From positions 1,550,001-1,614,000 of the forward strand of contig NZ_CP116477.1 of assembly GCF_028335745.1 (NCBI RefSeq): DNA of 64,000 nucleotides, in the 5' to 3' direction. Made by a program: the position numbers and the translations under genes. Each line of letters opens with the position of its first letter. Within the stretch, counting starts at the first letter, position 1. The stretch comes from Pectobacterium sp. A5351. GTDB lineage: Bacteria > Pseudomonadota > Gammaproteobacteria > Enterobacterales > Enterobacteriaceae. Below, piece by piece: positions 56,855-64,000 of this stretch. The notes under the pieces were generated by a model. That model had not been told where the DNA came from. It saw nothing but the letters and a program-made list of their open reading frames with translations, and searched no databases.

Positions 56855-57435
56855 TGCGGGCCGTCCGTTTGGCTACCGCCACGCTGTACGCCGCCGTGAG
56901 TATGACTGTCTACGACCACGCCGTTTGATGACATTTGGCCGCCGGTGTGGGTGATATCGCCCTGCATCGTGCCGCCTTTTTCTACGCTGAGCGTTTGCGT
57001 GCTGAGATGCTGGGTGCAAATTACTTTCGGGGTGTCCAGCGTGATAGATTCAGCCGCTTCAATGATCACCTTTTTGACGCCTTTAACGATCATCATTGAG
57101 GTGTTTGCATCATACGTTTCGCTGGCTCCATCGGGATAAACGGTGGTGTGTACCTTTTGGGTATTGCTGGGCGCACTGTGATTACGGGAATACAGGCTTA
57201 ACACGATCACAGCCGTTGCCAGATCGCCGCCTGGTGCTGCGATAAGCACTTGTTCGCCTACTGACAGCGGCCACCACGATGTAGCATCACCCGCGCGGGC
57301 AACGCCCCAGCGTATCCAGTCCGTGGTATTGCCGCCGGTTTCCACTCGTGCCAAATGACGAACGAGATCGACATCGACAACCGTACCGATACGGATCAGG
57401 TTATGCAGCAGGCGGTCAAACTCATTGGAGGTCAT
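56851..57435 (-). CDS. V: Baseplate spike gpV
   Basis: A 194-residue cell-puncturing spike: an OB-fold N-terminus (GTVVDVDLVRHLARVETGGN), a beta-helical stem and the C-terminal HxH iron-binding tip (SHTHGGVQRGGSQ). First gene of the V-W-J-I-H-G operon, 80 bases after its late-activator box. Confidence 0.94.
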   Translation of the reverse strand: MTSNEFDRLLHNLIRIGTVVDVDLVRHLARVETGGNTTDWIRWGVARAGDATSWWPLSVGEQVLIAAPGGDLATAVIVLSLYSRNHSAPSNTQKVHTTVYPDGASETYDANTSMMIVKGVKKVIIEAAESITLDTPKVICTQHLSTQTLSVEKGGTMQGDITHTGGQMSSNGVVVDSHTHGGVQRGGSQTDGPQ

Positions 57436-57506
57436 GGCTGGCGCTCGGTAATTGATTCATAGCGCCAGTTTCATGTGTCGCGCGCGGGCGCACAACGGAA
57501 GGGGAT

Positions 57507-57524
57507 TGTAGGGGGACGGGGACA
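57507..57524 (-). promoter_or_regulatory. Late-activator (Ogr) box for gene V
   Basis: TGT-AGGGGGACGGGG-ACA on the plus strand, extended to TTGT ... ACAA. It lies about 80 bases before V, which suits the 55-base offset plus a short leader. It overlaps the end of gene S by 18 bases upstream of its stop region. Confidence 0.8.
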
Positions 57525-57525
57525 A

Positions 57526-58167
57526 CTAATCGGGTTGAATGAAGTCCGTGATGGTATCGGCCACCCAGTCCAGATCTGTGGGCGTTAAGCCCAGCAACTC
57601 ACGAATAGGGTAACGTACGGACGAGCGTCCTATTTTGTCAGTCTCGCCGAACTGGTGAACATGGGCGATACTGGCTGCATGACCACTGAAACCAACAGCC
57701 GCGCTATTGGGTGACGTGTCGATGCGTAAAAAACGGACGGTACGCAACTTGCGGAACATCTTTTCTTTACGTGTCGGTGTAGTGGATACACTACTAACGT
57801 TAATACTGAGATAGTGATCGATGTCAGCACGCAGGAACGAGCGCAAACCACCACGCTCAACATCAAAGCCGGTAATCATTCGCTCACCGCTGCGGCCTTT
57901 GCTGCTGTGCCAGTTACGCAGCTCTCGCGCCTCCCCCTTCCACAGAAACCGGACGCCGCCCTGTGTGCGGCGCGTTTTCTTTTTGCGCCCTTCGTAAGAC
58001 GAACCATCAGGATTCTTTTGCTGTGCAATCCGTTGCTGCTGGCGCTTACGCAGCCCCGTCGCGATCTGTCGTGATAAGCGACGTCGTTGATTCGCGGCCA
58101 GATGTTCGACAACAGATTGCAGATATCCATCCAACTCCCGAAACAGTGCATCGTTCTGGCTCATCAT
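57526..58167 (-). CDS. S: Tail completion protein gpS
   Basis: A 213-residue phage virion-morphogenesis protein (RRRLSRQIATGLRKRQQQRI, HVHQFGETDKIG, PIRELLGLTPTDLDWVADTI). P2 gpS is about 150 residues; the extra length is in the middle (around 100-150). Overlaps R by 4 bases. Confidence 0.9.
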   Translation of the reverse strand: MMSQNDALFRELDGYLQSVVEHLAANQRRRLSRQIATGLRKRQQQRIAQQKNPDGSSYEGRKKKTRRTQGGVRFLWKGEARELRNWHSSKGRSGERMITGFDVERGGLRSFLRADIDHYLSINVSSVSTTPTRKEKMFRKLRTVRFLRIDTSPNSAAVGFSGHAASIAHVHQFGETDKIGRSSVRYPIRELLGLTPTDLDWVADTITDFIQPD

Positions 58168-58655
58168 TGACCTGCTGTCGAGTCATGAACAACCATGTTG
58201 GTCACATCGCTATTTGTCAGCAGTGACCATCCGTCCATACCTTCCATCGGGTCGGGAGGCGGGTCAGCGCGATGACGAGTGTTGATTTCGCCAGCCTCAT
58301 CGCGAGTGACGATAACAGCCTCATCAGCCTGGATGCGGATCAATAAATCGGCCGTACTATTACTCAGCAAATCAGCCTCAAACGTAATACCCGTTTTACG
58401 CCGTTCTGGGTTGAGTAATAAATCTGGTTGATAAATTCGCGCCCACATCAGTATTGGCACCATCAGCGTATCAATAGAATGCGGATAGTCCATTGCCAGC
58501 ACTTCCAGCGTGTAGCGATATTCAAAGGAAGCAGAACGCGCACCGGTACTGATTGCATTCCCTTCCTGTACATAGACAACCAGTTGATCGGGGTTTTCCC
58601 GCAACCACGGCACCTGTTCGCTAATGGCTTTTCTCAGTAGTTCCGCTTTTAGCAT
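58164..58655 (-). CDS. R: Tail completion protein gpR
   Basis: A 163-residue P2 gpR relative (MLKAELLRKAISEQVPWLRE, EYRYTLEVLAMDYPHSIDTL). I start at 58655, since residues before it lie in lysC and show no similarity. It overlaps the end of lysC. Confidence 0.9.
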   Translation of the reverse strand: MLKAELLRKAISEQVPWLRENPDQLVVYVQEGNAISTGARSASFEYRYTLEVLAMDYPHSIDTLMVPILMWARIYQPDLLLNPERRKTGITFEADLLSNSTADLLIRIQADEAVIVTRDEAGEINTRHRADPPPDPMEGMDGWSLLTNSDVTNMVVHDSTAGQ

Positions 58656-58968
58656 GTTGTTGCTCTCTTTGTTGTTCAGCCTGTCGAATGAGCGCTTTAT
58701 CTTTATTGGCGCTCTCCAGCGCAGCCAGCAGCAGACCATTCCAGCCAACGGACTGGCCGTAGGTCAGACGGTTATTGACTATTGCGCCCTGCGGCATCGG
58801 TATTACCGTCGGTGCGGTTAGGTTCGCTGGCAGGGGAACGCAAGCTATCGGCACGTAAACGGTTCGCGTAGTCGAGCAACTGCATAGCAGCGCCATCAGG
58901 CACAAACTCATCAGTGCAGACTTGACCGGCCAGCGCCTGATTAATCGTCTGACTACGTGTATCGGCAT
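58621..58968 (-). CDS. lysC: Outer-membrane spanin LysC (Rz1-like lipoprotein)
   Basis: About 115 residues with a lipoprotein signal (hydrophobic LMSLCLMALLCSCST, lipobox ending at Cys) and proline-containing mature part. It starts inside lysB in another frame, the embedded Rz/Rz1 design. The start is uncertain: 58968 (MPIHVVRRLIRR...) or 58911 (MSLCLMALLCSC). It joins the LysB spanin to breach the outer membrane. Confidence 0.8.
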   Translation of the reverse strand: MPIHVVRRLIRRWPVKSALMSLCLMALLCSCSTTRTVYVPIACVPLPANLTAPTVIPMPQGAIVNNRLTYGQSVGWNGLLLAALESANKDKALIRQAEQQREQQHAKSGTTEKSH

Positions 58969-59197
58969 CTTGTTGTATCTGGCGTTTACCATGTTCAGCC
59001 TCACGGGACAGCGTGTTGAAGATTTGAAAGGTACGTTGCTGATTGTTAATAACCTGCTCGGCGCTGTCCCGCTCGTTGATTAAGGTTGCCACTTCGCCGG
59101 AAAGGCGCCGTGATTCTTGTCGATAGTAGCCAGCCAGTGCGATAGCAGTGATAAACAGCAGCGCGGCGGCTAATGTCGCTATAACTTTTCCAGACAT
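58772..59197 (-). CDS. lysB: Inner-membrane spanin LysB (Rz-like)
   Basis: A 141-residue protein with one N-terminal membrane helix (IATLAAALLFITAIALAGYY) and a periplasmic coiled coil (about 35-95). It overlaps the endolysin gene by 19 bases. Works with LysC in the last lysis step. Confidence 0.88.
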   Translation of the reverse strand: MSGKVIATLAAALLFITAIALAGYYRQESRRLSGEVATLINERDSAEQVINNQQRTFQIFNTLSREAEHGKRQIQQDADTRSQTINQALAGQVCTDEFVPDGAAMQLLDYANRLRADSLRSPASEPNRTDGNTDAAGRNSQ

Positions 59198-59655
59198 AGC
59201 ACTCTCTCGGCCTCGCGGCGGTTGGTTAACCCCTGCCAGACCTGACCAGCGGCTTTATTCCAGCGGCGTAATTCGTTACATGCGCCGGTGAGATCGCCAC
59301 GGTTCAGTTTTTTAAGCAGGGTCGAACGCTCAAATGCCCCCGTCCCGACGTTGTAGATAAAACTTGCCAGTGCAGCGCGCTGTAACTCACTGAGTGGAAC
59401 CGTAACTAACCGATCGATGGCATGAAAAGCAGGCTTTAAATCCTGCTGTAACAATGCTTCGCACTCAGCATCTGTTTTGTAGTCGCCGGCCTTTACATCA
59501 CCGGTATGCCCGTAGCAAATTGTCCAGACTCCCGCGATATCACGGTAAGCGGTGTTCTCTTTGCCCTCAAAAAAGCCAACAAAGACGGTAGCTATCGCCA
59601 ATGCGCACGCGGTAACGACGGGAATGATTCGCTGTTTCAGTACTTCAGGTAACAT
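59179..59655 (-). CDS. K: SAR-type endolysin (glycoside hydrolase family 24)
   Basis: A 158-residue muramidase. The N-terminal hydrophobic stretch (VVTACALAIATVFVGFF) is a signal-anchor-release domain, followed at once by the catalytic triad E-x8-D-x5-T (EGKENTAYRDIAGVWT). I start at 59655 (MLPEVLKQRIIPVV) after GAGGTCGCG; the frame is open ten codons earlier. Position corresponds to P2 K. Confidence 0.92.
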   Translation of the reverse strand: MLPEVLKQRIIPVVTACALAIATVFVGFFEGKENTAYRDIAGVWTICYGHTGDVKAGDYKTDAECEALLQQDLKPAFHAIDRLVTVPLSELQRAALASFIYNVGTGAFERSTLLKKLNRGDLTGACNELRRWNKAAGQVWQGLTNRREAERVLCLEKL

Positions 59656-59947
59656 CGCGACCTCTACGCCCTGTTTCCTGCCCATTCATCACGCGCAAAG
59701 CGTCCAACGTTTCTGGCAGATTTTCATGATCAACTTTCCTGACCAGCTCTCGCATTAAGTCTGTGCGCTGTGCCTGGTCACGCTCTATGTTCTTTTTGTG
59801 GTTGCGGTTCACCCAAAACGTGAGCAACCCGATAGCAATCCCTATTAGTGTTGCCCAGTCGCTCAGCGTCATTCGTCCTGCGGTAGCGATCAGCGTGGCA
59901 AGTAGATAGGTGATTGCCGATGCCACGCGATCTGTCGTCAGTCCCAT
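59645..59947 (-). CDS. Class II holin
   Basis: A 100-residue protein with two membrane helices (VASAITYLLATLIATAG and ATLIGIAIGLLTFWVN) and a charged, hydrophilic C-terminus, like the HP1/P21-type holin. Start at 59947 (MGLTTDRVASAITYLL). It overlaps K by 11 bases and gpX by 10. A pinholin-like partner for a SAR endolysin is plausible. Confidence 0.82.
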   Translation of the reverse strand: MGLTTDRVASAITYLLATLIATAGRMTLSDWATLIGIAIGLLTFWVNRNHKKNIERDQAQRTDLMRELVRKVDHENLPETLDALRVMNGQETGRRGRDVT

Positions 59948-60141
59948 AGCTGTATGATTTCCTGTTGTGTTGCTGCGGTGACGTCTGGCAGCGTGACCAG
60001 CAGGCCAGCCGGTAACAGTGGCCCACGTTCGCACAAGCCCGGATTGGCCGCGTAAACCCCTTCCGTAACACCGTCTGTTCTGCCGTAGTAGCGCCAGCAC
60101 AGTAGATCGACGGTGTCATTTTGCTGCGCACGAACCTCCAT
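59938..60141 (-). CDS. X: Tail protein gpX
   Basis: A 67-residue P2 gpX relative with a LysM-like fold (DTVDLLCWRYYGRTDGVTEG, GPLLPAGLLVTLP). Starts at the L stop (TGATG overlap). Confidence 0.92.
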   Translation of the reverse strand: MEVRAQQNDTVDLLCWRYYGRTDGVTEGVYAANPGLCERGPLLPAGLLVTLPDVTAATQQEIIQLWD

Positions 60142-60647
60142 CAGACCAACTCAGCCAGACCACGATTAACGCCGAGGATGTCGCGTATTGCCCAGCGGCC
60201 GTCGCGCCACAGCGTGTCAATCTGTGAACTCAACGCCTCTGCGTGTTTTTCCCCTTCGCGCGTGGTGTCGATATCACGGTAGCCCTCTATCAACAGCGCT
60301 TTGGTGATGGAATACACCGCACGGCGATAGCGCCAGACCAAAACGGACTCGCCATTGATCTGGTCGATTTCGCCAGCGCTATCGGGTTTAACCTCTGACA
60401 GAACGGCAAAACCACGTTGTTCCTGACTGCTTCGCCAGTCTGCTAACTGGCCGTTAACGTGTGCTACCGCTTCGATAGCCTTATCCATCAGGCGATCCGT
60501 CGTCACCTGACCATCGAGACGCATCGCACGACGCAGGGCAGACAGGACAATCACCGGCCAGAATGCATGGCTCGTCACTGTCGCATCCCCATCGTTGATG
60601 GTTTCCTGCGTGGCTGGCCTTACCGGCTCTGTGGCAATCAGGCTCAT
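60141..60647 (-). CDS. L: Head completion protein gpL
   Basis: A 168-residue head-stabilising protein of P2 type (VTSHAFWPVIVLSALRRAMR, RAVYSITKALLIEGYRDIDT). Caps the DNA-filled head at the connector. Confidence 0.93.
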   Translation of the reverse strand: MSLIATEPVRPATQETINDGDATVTSHAFWPVIVLSALRRAMRLDGQVTTDRLMDKAIEAVAHVNGQLADWRSSQEQRGFAVLSEVKPDSAGEIDQINGESVLVWRYRRAVYSITKALLIEGYRDIDTTREGEKHAEALSSQIDTLWRDGRWAIRDILGVNRGLAELV

Positions 60648-60743
60648 GGCATTACCTCAAAAGACAGGCGGTGGACGACGCAATACGACACAATAAATTG
60701 CCCGTATTACGCCGTGCCGCCTGGTGCGCGGGGGCACGTTGGG

Positions 60744-61562
60744 TTACGACGCGCTTTTTTTGGCGCGTGGTGTCGTAGTTCGTGATGCTTTCGCCGTCGA
60801 TTTACGCGGCGCTCTCGTTGCTTTGGCTACTGGCTTGTCGGCTGGTTTATCCGCAGGTGGCGAAGGTGGGGCGTCCGTGTTTTCTGCCCCCGTTTCTGGC
60901 TCAGTTGCTTTCTTGAGCGCCCGCCCCAGTAGCTCGATGTCGCGTTTAACCCCGATGCCATCAAACAGCGTGACAGCGCGTTGCAACCAGTCGCGCGCGG
61001 CGCTCAGCTCGTTGGTATCCAAACGCAGGGTGTAGCCCAACGTCTTGTAAAGTTTGGCGCGCACCTGATCAGGCATGTCTTCGCTAGCGGTAAGCCGTTC
61101 CAATTGCAACAGCAGGTCAGCAGCCAGAGGCGCAACGCTAACATCGGTTTTAAACGCTGCCAGTGCGGGATCGCAAATCTCATCAACCAGCGCAGTGGCA
61201 ACCGTGCGGGTGTACTGGTCGGGCATTGGCAGGCGATGGCGCAGGACATAATCAGCAATACGCAGCGCATCACCCACCAATCCAGCATCAATCGACCAGA
61301 TCATGATTGTGGTCAGCACTTCATCAGCGTGGCCGCTATCTGCCGCCAATACGCCATTAACCCAGCCCTGATAGTCGGGTAGCAGTTCGCGCTTTAGTTC
61401 GGCCTTTGTCGTGGCAGACTGCACCTGGCTTAAACGGGATTTATCCATCCTCAGCCGATGCAATTGCTGTTCGTAGGCGGTGCGCTCAACATCACCGCCG
61501 TTTGATTTGCCGTGGCGCTGGGCCATGACAGTTTGAAAATGTCGCTGCGCAGGTGTCAGCAT
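60744..61562 (-). CDS. M: Small terminase subunit gpM
   Basis: A 272-residue P2 gpM relative (MLTPAQRHFQTVMAQRHGKS, LLPDYQGWVNGVLAADSGHA), with a Lys/Thr/Ala-rich C-terminal tail (KASRTTTPRAKKSAS) longer than in P2. It cuts the cos site together with gpP. Confidence 0.92.
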   Translation of the reverse strand: MLTPAQRHFQTVMAQRHGKSNGGDVERTAYEQQLHRLRMDKSRLSQVQSATTKAELKRELLPDYQGWVNGVLAADSGHADEVLTTIMIWSIDAGLVGDALRIADYVLRHRLPMPDQYTRTVATALVDEICDPALAAFKTDVSVAPLAADLLLQLERLTASEDMPDQVRAKLYKTLGYTLRLDTNELSAARDWLQRAVTLFDGIGVKRDIELLGRALKKATEPETGAENTDAPPSPPADKPADKPVAKATRAPRKSTAKASRTTTPRAKKSAS

Positions 61563-61612
61563 GATGCCCCCTTGATGCAGGCCGAGCGTTATCGGCCTGC
61601 TTGCCGTTGAAA

Positions 61613-62656
61613 TTAGCCTTGTGCCGCTTCAGCAAACGTAATGCCTTCAATCAGGCACCCTGTGCCGTAGTCTTCAATGACATAGGCGTCATTGGATGAC
61701 TCATAGGTCGCAATACGATTGAGCTCAGGCTCATCACGCACGGCACGGCGCTGCTTATCTTCCTGCCAGTAGATCGACAGGTTGCTAAACGGGGTGACGA
61801 ACATACTGCCGTCGGGGAAGAACGGCGCAATGAAGGTCGGCAGGTTGCCGACAGCCTTACGCGATACCAGCAACTGACCGGCCAACGCTTCAGAGTTGGG
61901 GTTGTTGGTATTGATGGCGTTAATCAGTGGGTATTCTTTGCTGACCATGATCTGACGACCACAAATGACCACTAAATCTTGTGATGACTTAAACCACTCA
62001 TCCAGCAGCGAGTTAACGGCGTCATAGATCACGGCGTCGAGGTTGCCATAATCGCCTTTCGCGATGATTTTATTTTCATCATCACGGCTGGTGACGGTGA
62101 TATTTTTCATTACGCGCTGTGCGGCATGGAGACGATATTTCTCCAGCCAGCCGATATTCACATCCTGCAACAGCGGATTGTTTGCCAGATCGGATTTAGC
62201 GGCACGCGACGTACCGTTAAAACCAATCATGATACGGTCGAGCGCCTTACGCTTGATGATCTGGTTGCTAATGCGCTGTTGGAAGTCGGGGAACTTGGCC
62301 CACATATCCAACTGCGGGTAGCTGATAAAGGTATCCGTATTAGTTTGCTCACAGCGGAATTTATCATCATCCAGCGTGTGAACCGATTTCGGTTCACGCC
62401 GCTCGGTGCTTGATGTGTTTGAACTTGAAATAGGGCCGCTGATACCTAACCCCAGCTTTTGCCCCTCTTGATCGGATACACCGGTGATGTTGATTTTTTG
62501 CAGCAATTCACTGGATTGCTGAACCTTATCTTCCAGCTTTTGCTGGATTGACGGTGCAACACTGAACTGCTTGGTAACATGATCAGGTTGGACGCCGTTA
62601 AGCTCAGCCTGGCGGTTAATGTAAGCGTCGTACAAAACGCGGGTTTCATTCTTCAT
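61613..62656 (-). CDS. N: Major capsid precursor gpN
   Basis: A 347-residue HK97-fold capsid protein of P2 type (NETRVLYDAYINRQAELNGV, KALDRIMIGFNGTSRAAKSD). The N-terminal about 30 residues are expected to be cleaved by gpO. Confidence 0.95.
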   Translation of the reverse strand: MKNETRVLYDAYINRQAELNGVQPDHVTKQFSVAPSIQQKLEDKVQQSSELLQKINITGVSDQEGQKLGLGISGPISSSNTSSTERREPKSVHTLDDDKFRCEQTNTDTFISYPQLDMWAKFPDFQQRISNQIIKRKALDRIMIGFNGTSRAAKSDLANNPLLQDVNIGWLEKYRLHAAQRVMKNITVTSRDDENKIIAKGDYGNLDAVIYDAVNSLLDEWFKSSQDLVVICGRQIMVSKEYPLINAINTNNPNSEALAGQLLVSRKAVGNLPTFIAPFFPDGSMFVTPFSNLSIYWQEDKQRRAVRDEPELNRIATYESSNDAYVIEDYGTGCLIEGITFAEAAQG

Positions 62657-62690
62657 GTTAGGTTCCTGCGATAGTCGGTTTAAAGGGTGA

Positions 62691-63536
62691 TTAGCAGTCA
62701 GCTAACACGATGCCGGATTGCGGATTGCCGCCGGAAGCTGGGGGGCGCTGGCTAAAGTTGCCATCCTGTCCGGCAAGCTGTTCTTTCAGCTCGGTTAATG
62801 ACTTATTCAGCGTTTCCACGTTGCCTTTCAGCTCGGTGTTTTGCGCTTGTAACGCGCTGAATGTTTCGGTTTTATCCAGCAGTTCACGTTGGCTTTTGGC
62901 GATCAGCTCAACCGCCTGTTTCAGCTCTCCATTTTCCTTACTGAACCGTTGCTGACTGCCGGTTAGCAGTTCGGTGATGCGGGAAAAGAAGTTTTTGCCC
63001 GCTTCGCCAGCGGGTGCCTCTTCTTCAAATTCCAGTGTGATCGGCGTATCAGCGGCCGTGAAGAAACATTCAGGGCTGGTTTTTCGCCCGTCCAACGGGC
63101 CTTTGCCGCCGCACTTGGCGTTAAACTCCAGAATGCCGACGCCCAGACTGGCGGGATCGTCCGTCATTCCTAATCCCATCAAATAGGCTTCGCCGGTGTC
63201 AGCAAAAGACGGGTGAATTTCAACGCTGGGGTAAATTTTCTGGCGTTTTTTGTTCAATGCCACCATGTCATCAGTGGCATCAATCTTGATTTGTAGCGCC
63301 AGCTTGCCTTTGAGCGGCCCGTCCTGGATCTCAAACTCGCTCACTTCTTCCACGTCGCCATATGCCCGAAAATCGCTGGTTGGTGAGTAACCGCGAATGT
63401 GTTCAAGGTTCACGCGAGCACCGCGCACCTGTTTGTTGAAGTTTTTCGCCATTTGCGAAATGTGCGCACGTTCAAGGGTACGGCCGTCGCAGGTCGCGCC
63501 TTCAACAGCGGCAAGAAACGGTTTTGAAATCGGCAT
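62691..63536 (-). CDS. O: Capsid scaffolding protein/protease gpO
   Basis: A 281-residue protein whose N-terminal half is a serine protease (KNFNKQVRGARVNLEHIRGY with the catalytic His, PSVEIHPSFADTGEAYLMGL with the Ser) and whose C-terminal half (about 185-260) is a scaffold coiled coil. I start at 63536 (MPISKPFLAAVEGAT), with GGAG before it; the frame continues open upstream without similarity. Confidence 0.93.
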   Translation of the reverse strand: MPISKPFLAAVEGATCDGRTLERAHISQMAKNFNKQVRGARVNLEHIRGYSPTSDFRAYGDVEEVSEFEIQDGPLKGKLALQIKIDATDDMVALNKKRQKIYPSVEIHPSFADTGEAYLMGLGMTDDPASLGVGILEFNAKCGGKGPLDGRKTSPECFFTAADTPITLEFEEEAPAGEAGKNFFSRITELLTGSQQRFSKENGELKQAVELIAKSQRELLDKTETFSALQAQNTELKGNVETLNKSLTELKEQLAGQDGNFSQRPPASGGNPQSGIVLADC

Positions 63537-63618
63537 GGTAATGCTCCGGTGATAACAGGGTGTCTGTCTGATACCCCTATCATCGCCACGCTTCACCGCA
63601 GGCGCTATCAGTGCGGGT

Positions 63619-63636
63619 TGTTGCGGAACCACGACA
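63619..63636. promoter_or_regulatory. Late-activator (Ogr) box between O and P
   Basis: TGT-TGCGGAACCACG-ACA, extended to GTTGT ... ACAAC. It is 83 bases from the O start and 47 from the P start, in the short gap between divergent genes. Third member of the set with 45950-45967 and 57507-57524. Confidence 0.78.
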
Positions 63637-63682
63637 ACGGGGGCCGATATTTTGCCGCGCGCGGGCGCGATAGCCTGTATGT

Positions 63683-64000
63683 ATGAATCTACTTCCCGAT
63701 ATCCGCACAGAAGCCAAAAGCCTTTACTGGCAGGCCTATAGCATCCCTCAAATCGCGCAGCGGCTGGGGGTGAGCAACAACACGCTGTATTCATGGCGGC
63801 GCAGGGATAAGTGGGACGACAGCACGCCGATCCAGCGGGCGCAGGAGCGCACAGAAGTACGCTATTTACGGCTGATAGAGAAAGACGACCTCACGCCGCA
63901 TGACTTTAAAACCATCGACCTGTTAGGCCGTCAGATGGCGCGTTTCTCACGCGATGAACGAAAAGATCAGGAAAAGGATACTCGGAAGAAAGCGCCGAAG
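63683..64000 (+). CDS. P: Large terminase subunit gpP (partial, runs off the window)
   Basis: The first 106 residues of the P2 terminase ATPase (MNLLPDIRTEAKSLYWQAYS, an HTH of the type QIAQRLGVSNNTLYSWRRRD, MARFSRDERKDQEK). The ATPase domain lies past the right edge. Diverges from O as in P2. Confidence 0.93.
   Translation, partial: MNLLPDIRTEAKSLYWQAYSIPQIAQRLGVSNNTLYSWRRRDKWDDSTPIQRAQERTEVRYLRLIEKDDLTPHDFKTIDLLGRQMARFSRDERKDQEKDTRKKAPK

Larger units (their letters stand above)
44277..64000. mobile_element. P2-type prophage (Peduovirus-like), incomplete in window
   Basis: From just after tRNA-Leu to the right edge, P2 homologues can be named in nearly unbroken series: ogr, D, FI, FII, E/E', T, U, tail-fibre assembly, H, I, J, W, V, S, R, lysC, lysB, K, holin, X, L, M, N, O and the start of P. 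Integrase, repressor and replication genes lie beyond the right edge. All structural genes have full length, so the prophage could be functional apart from the inverted block (see findings). Confidence 0.95.

Overview
This is a 64-kb enterobacterial chromosome segment. The closest fit is a soft-rot Pectobacteriaceae genome, probably Pectobacterium. The call rests on the yecF-uvrY(expA)-uvrC-pgsA-tRNA Gly/Cys/Leu block, the gsiABCD, moeAB, bioA/bioBFCD and cdd-yohK-yohJ clusters, and protein sequences that closely follow E. coli homologues. It also carries features absent from E. coli K-12, such as MesD/MesX and tRNA-Lys(CUU).

Region 1 (1-7025) is the right-hand part of an integrated island that ends at a tRNA-Asn gene. 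It holds a four-gene operon, hxsD-hxsB-hxsC-hxsA, of the little-studied His-Xaa-Ser radical-SAM system. Two radical-SAM enzymes and a small partner accompany an exported protein with six consecutive H-X-S triplets and a C-terminal peptidoglycan-binding domain. Next come two overlapping small genes, an IS10-type insertion sequence whose transposase has a 1-base frameshift, and a P4-type integrase whose expected catalytic tyrosine is a cysteine. The left end of the island is outside the window.

Region 2 (7026-35513) is mostly core genome: mtfA, tRNA-Ser, small and decaying genes (an LprI-like gene stopped in its signal peptide, a lyase fragment with a ruined GntR regulator), a diguanylate cyclase, a lipid kinase, a nitroreductase, moeA-moeB, the glutathione importer gsiABCD, maeA, the cdd-yohK-yohJ cluster, the divergent biotin genes with their BirA operator, and mesX-mesD, a folate-independent methionine synthase pair. 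It ends with ymjA, a cyclotransferase-like gene and the scrap of a second island (IS21 and IS3 remnants, broken integrase) beside a second, identical tRNA-Asn.

Region 3 (35514-44276) has a truncated nac that keeps a sigma-54 promoter and two NtrC-like enhancer sites, a small membrane protein plus an IraP-like anti-adaptor, cycA, tRNA-Lys(CUU), small unknown genes, yecF, uvrY (TTG start), uvrC, pgsA and the tRNA cluster.

Region 4 (44277-64000, running off the end) is a P2-type prophage just beyond tRNA-Leu. The ogr activator, tail, lysis and capsid genes are all recognisable. Three TTGT-N12-ACAA late-activator boxes precede D/FI, V and O/P. The FI-FII-E-T-U tail block lies in the opposite orientation to the other late genes, so that D and FI diverge from one shared box, unlike the P2 map. 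The E gene keeps the T TTT TTG slippery site that makes the E+E' tail chaperone.
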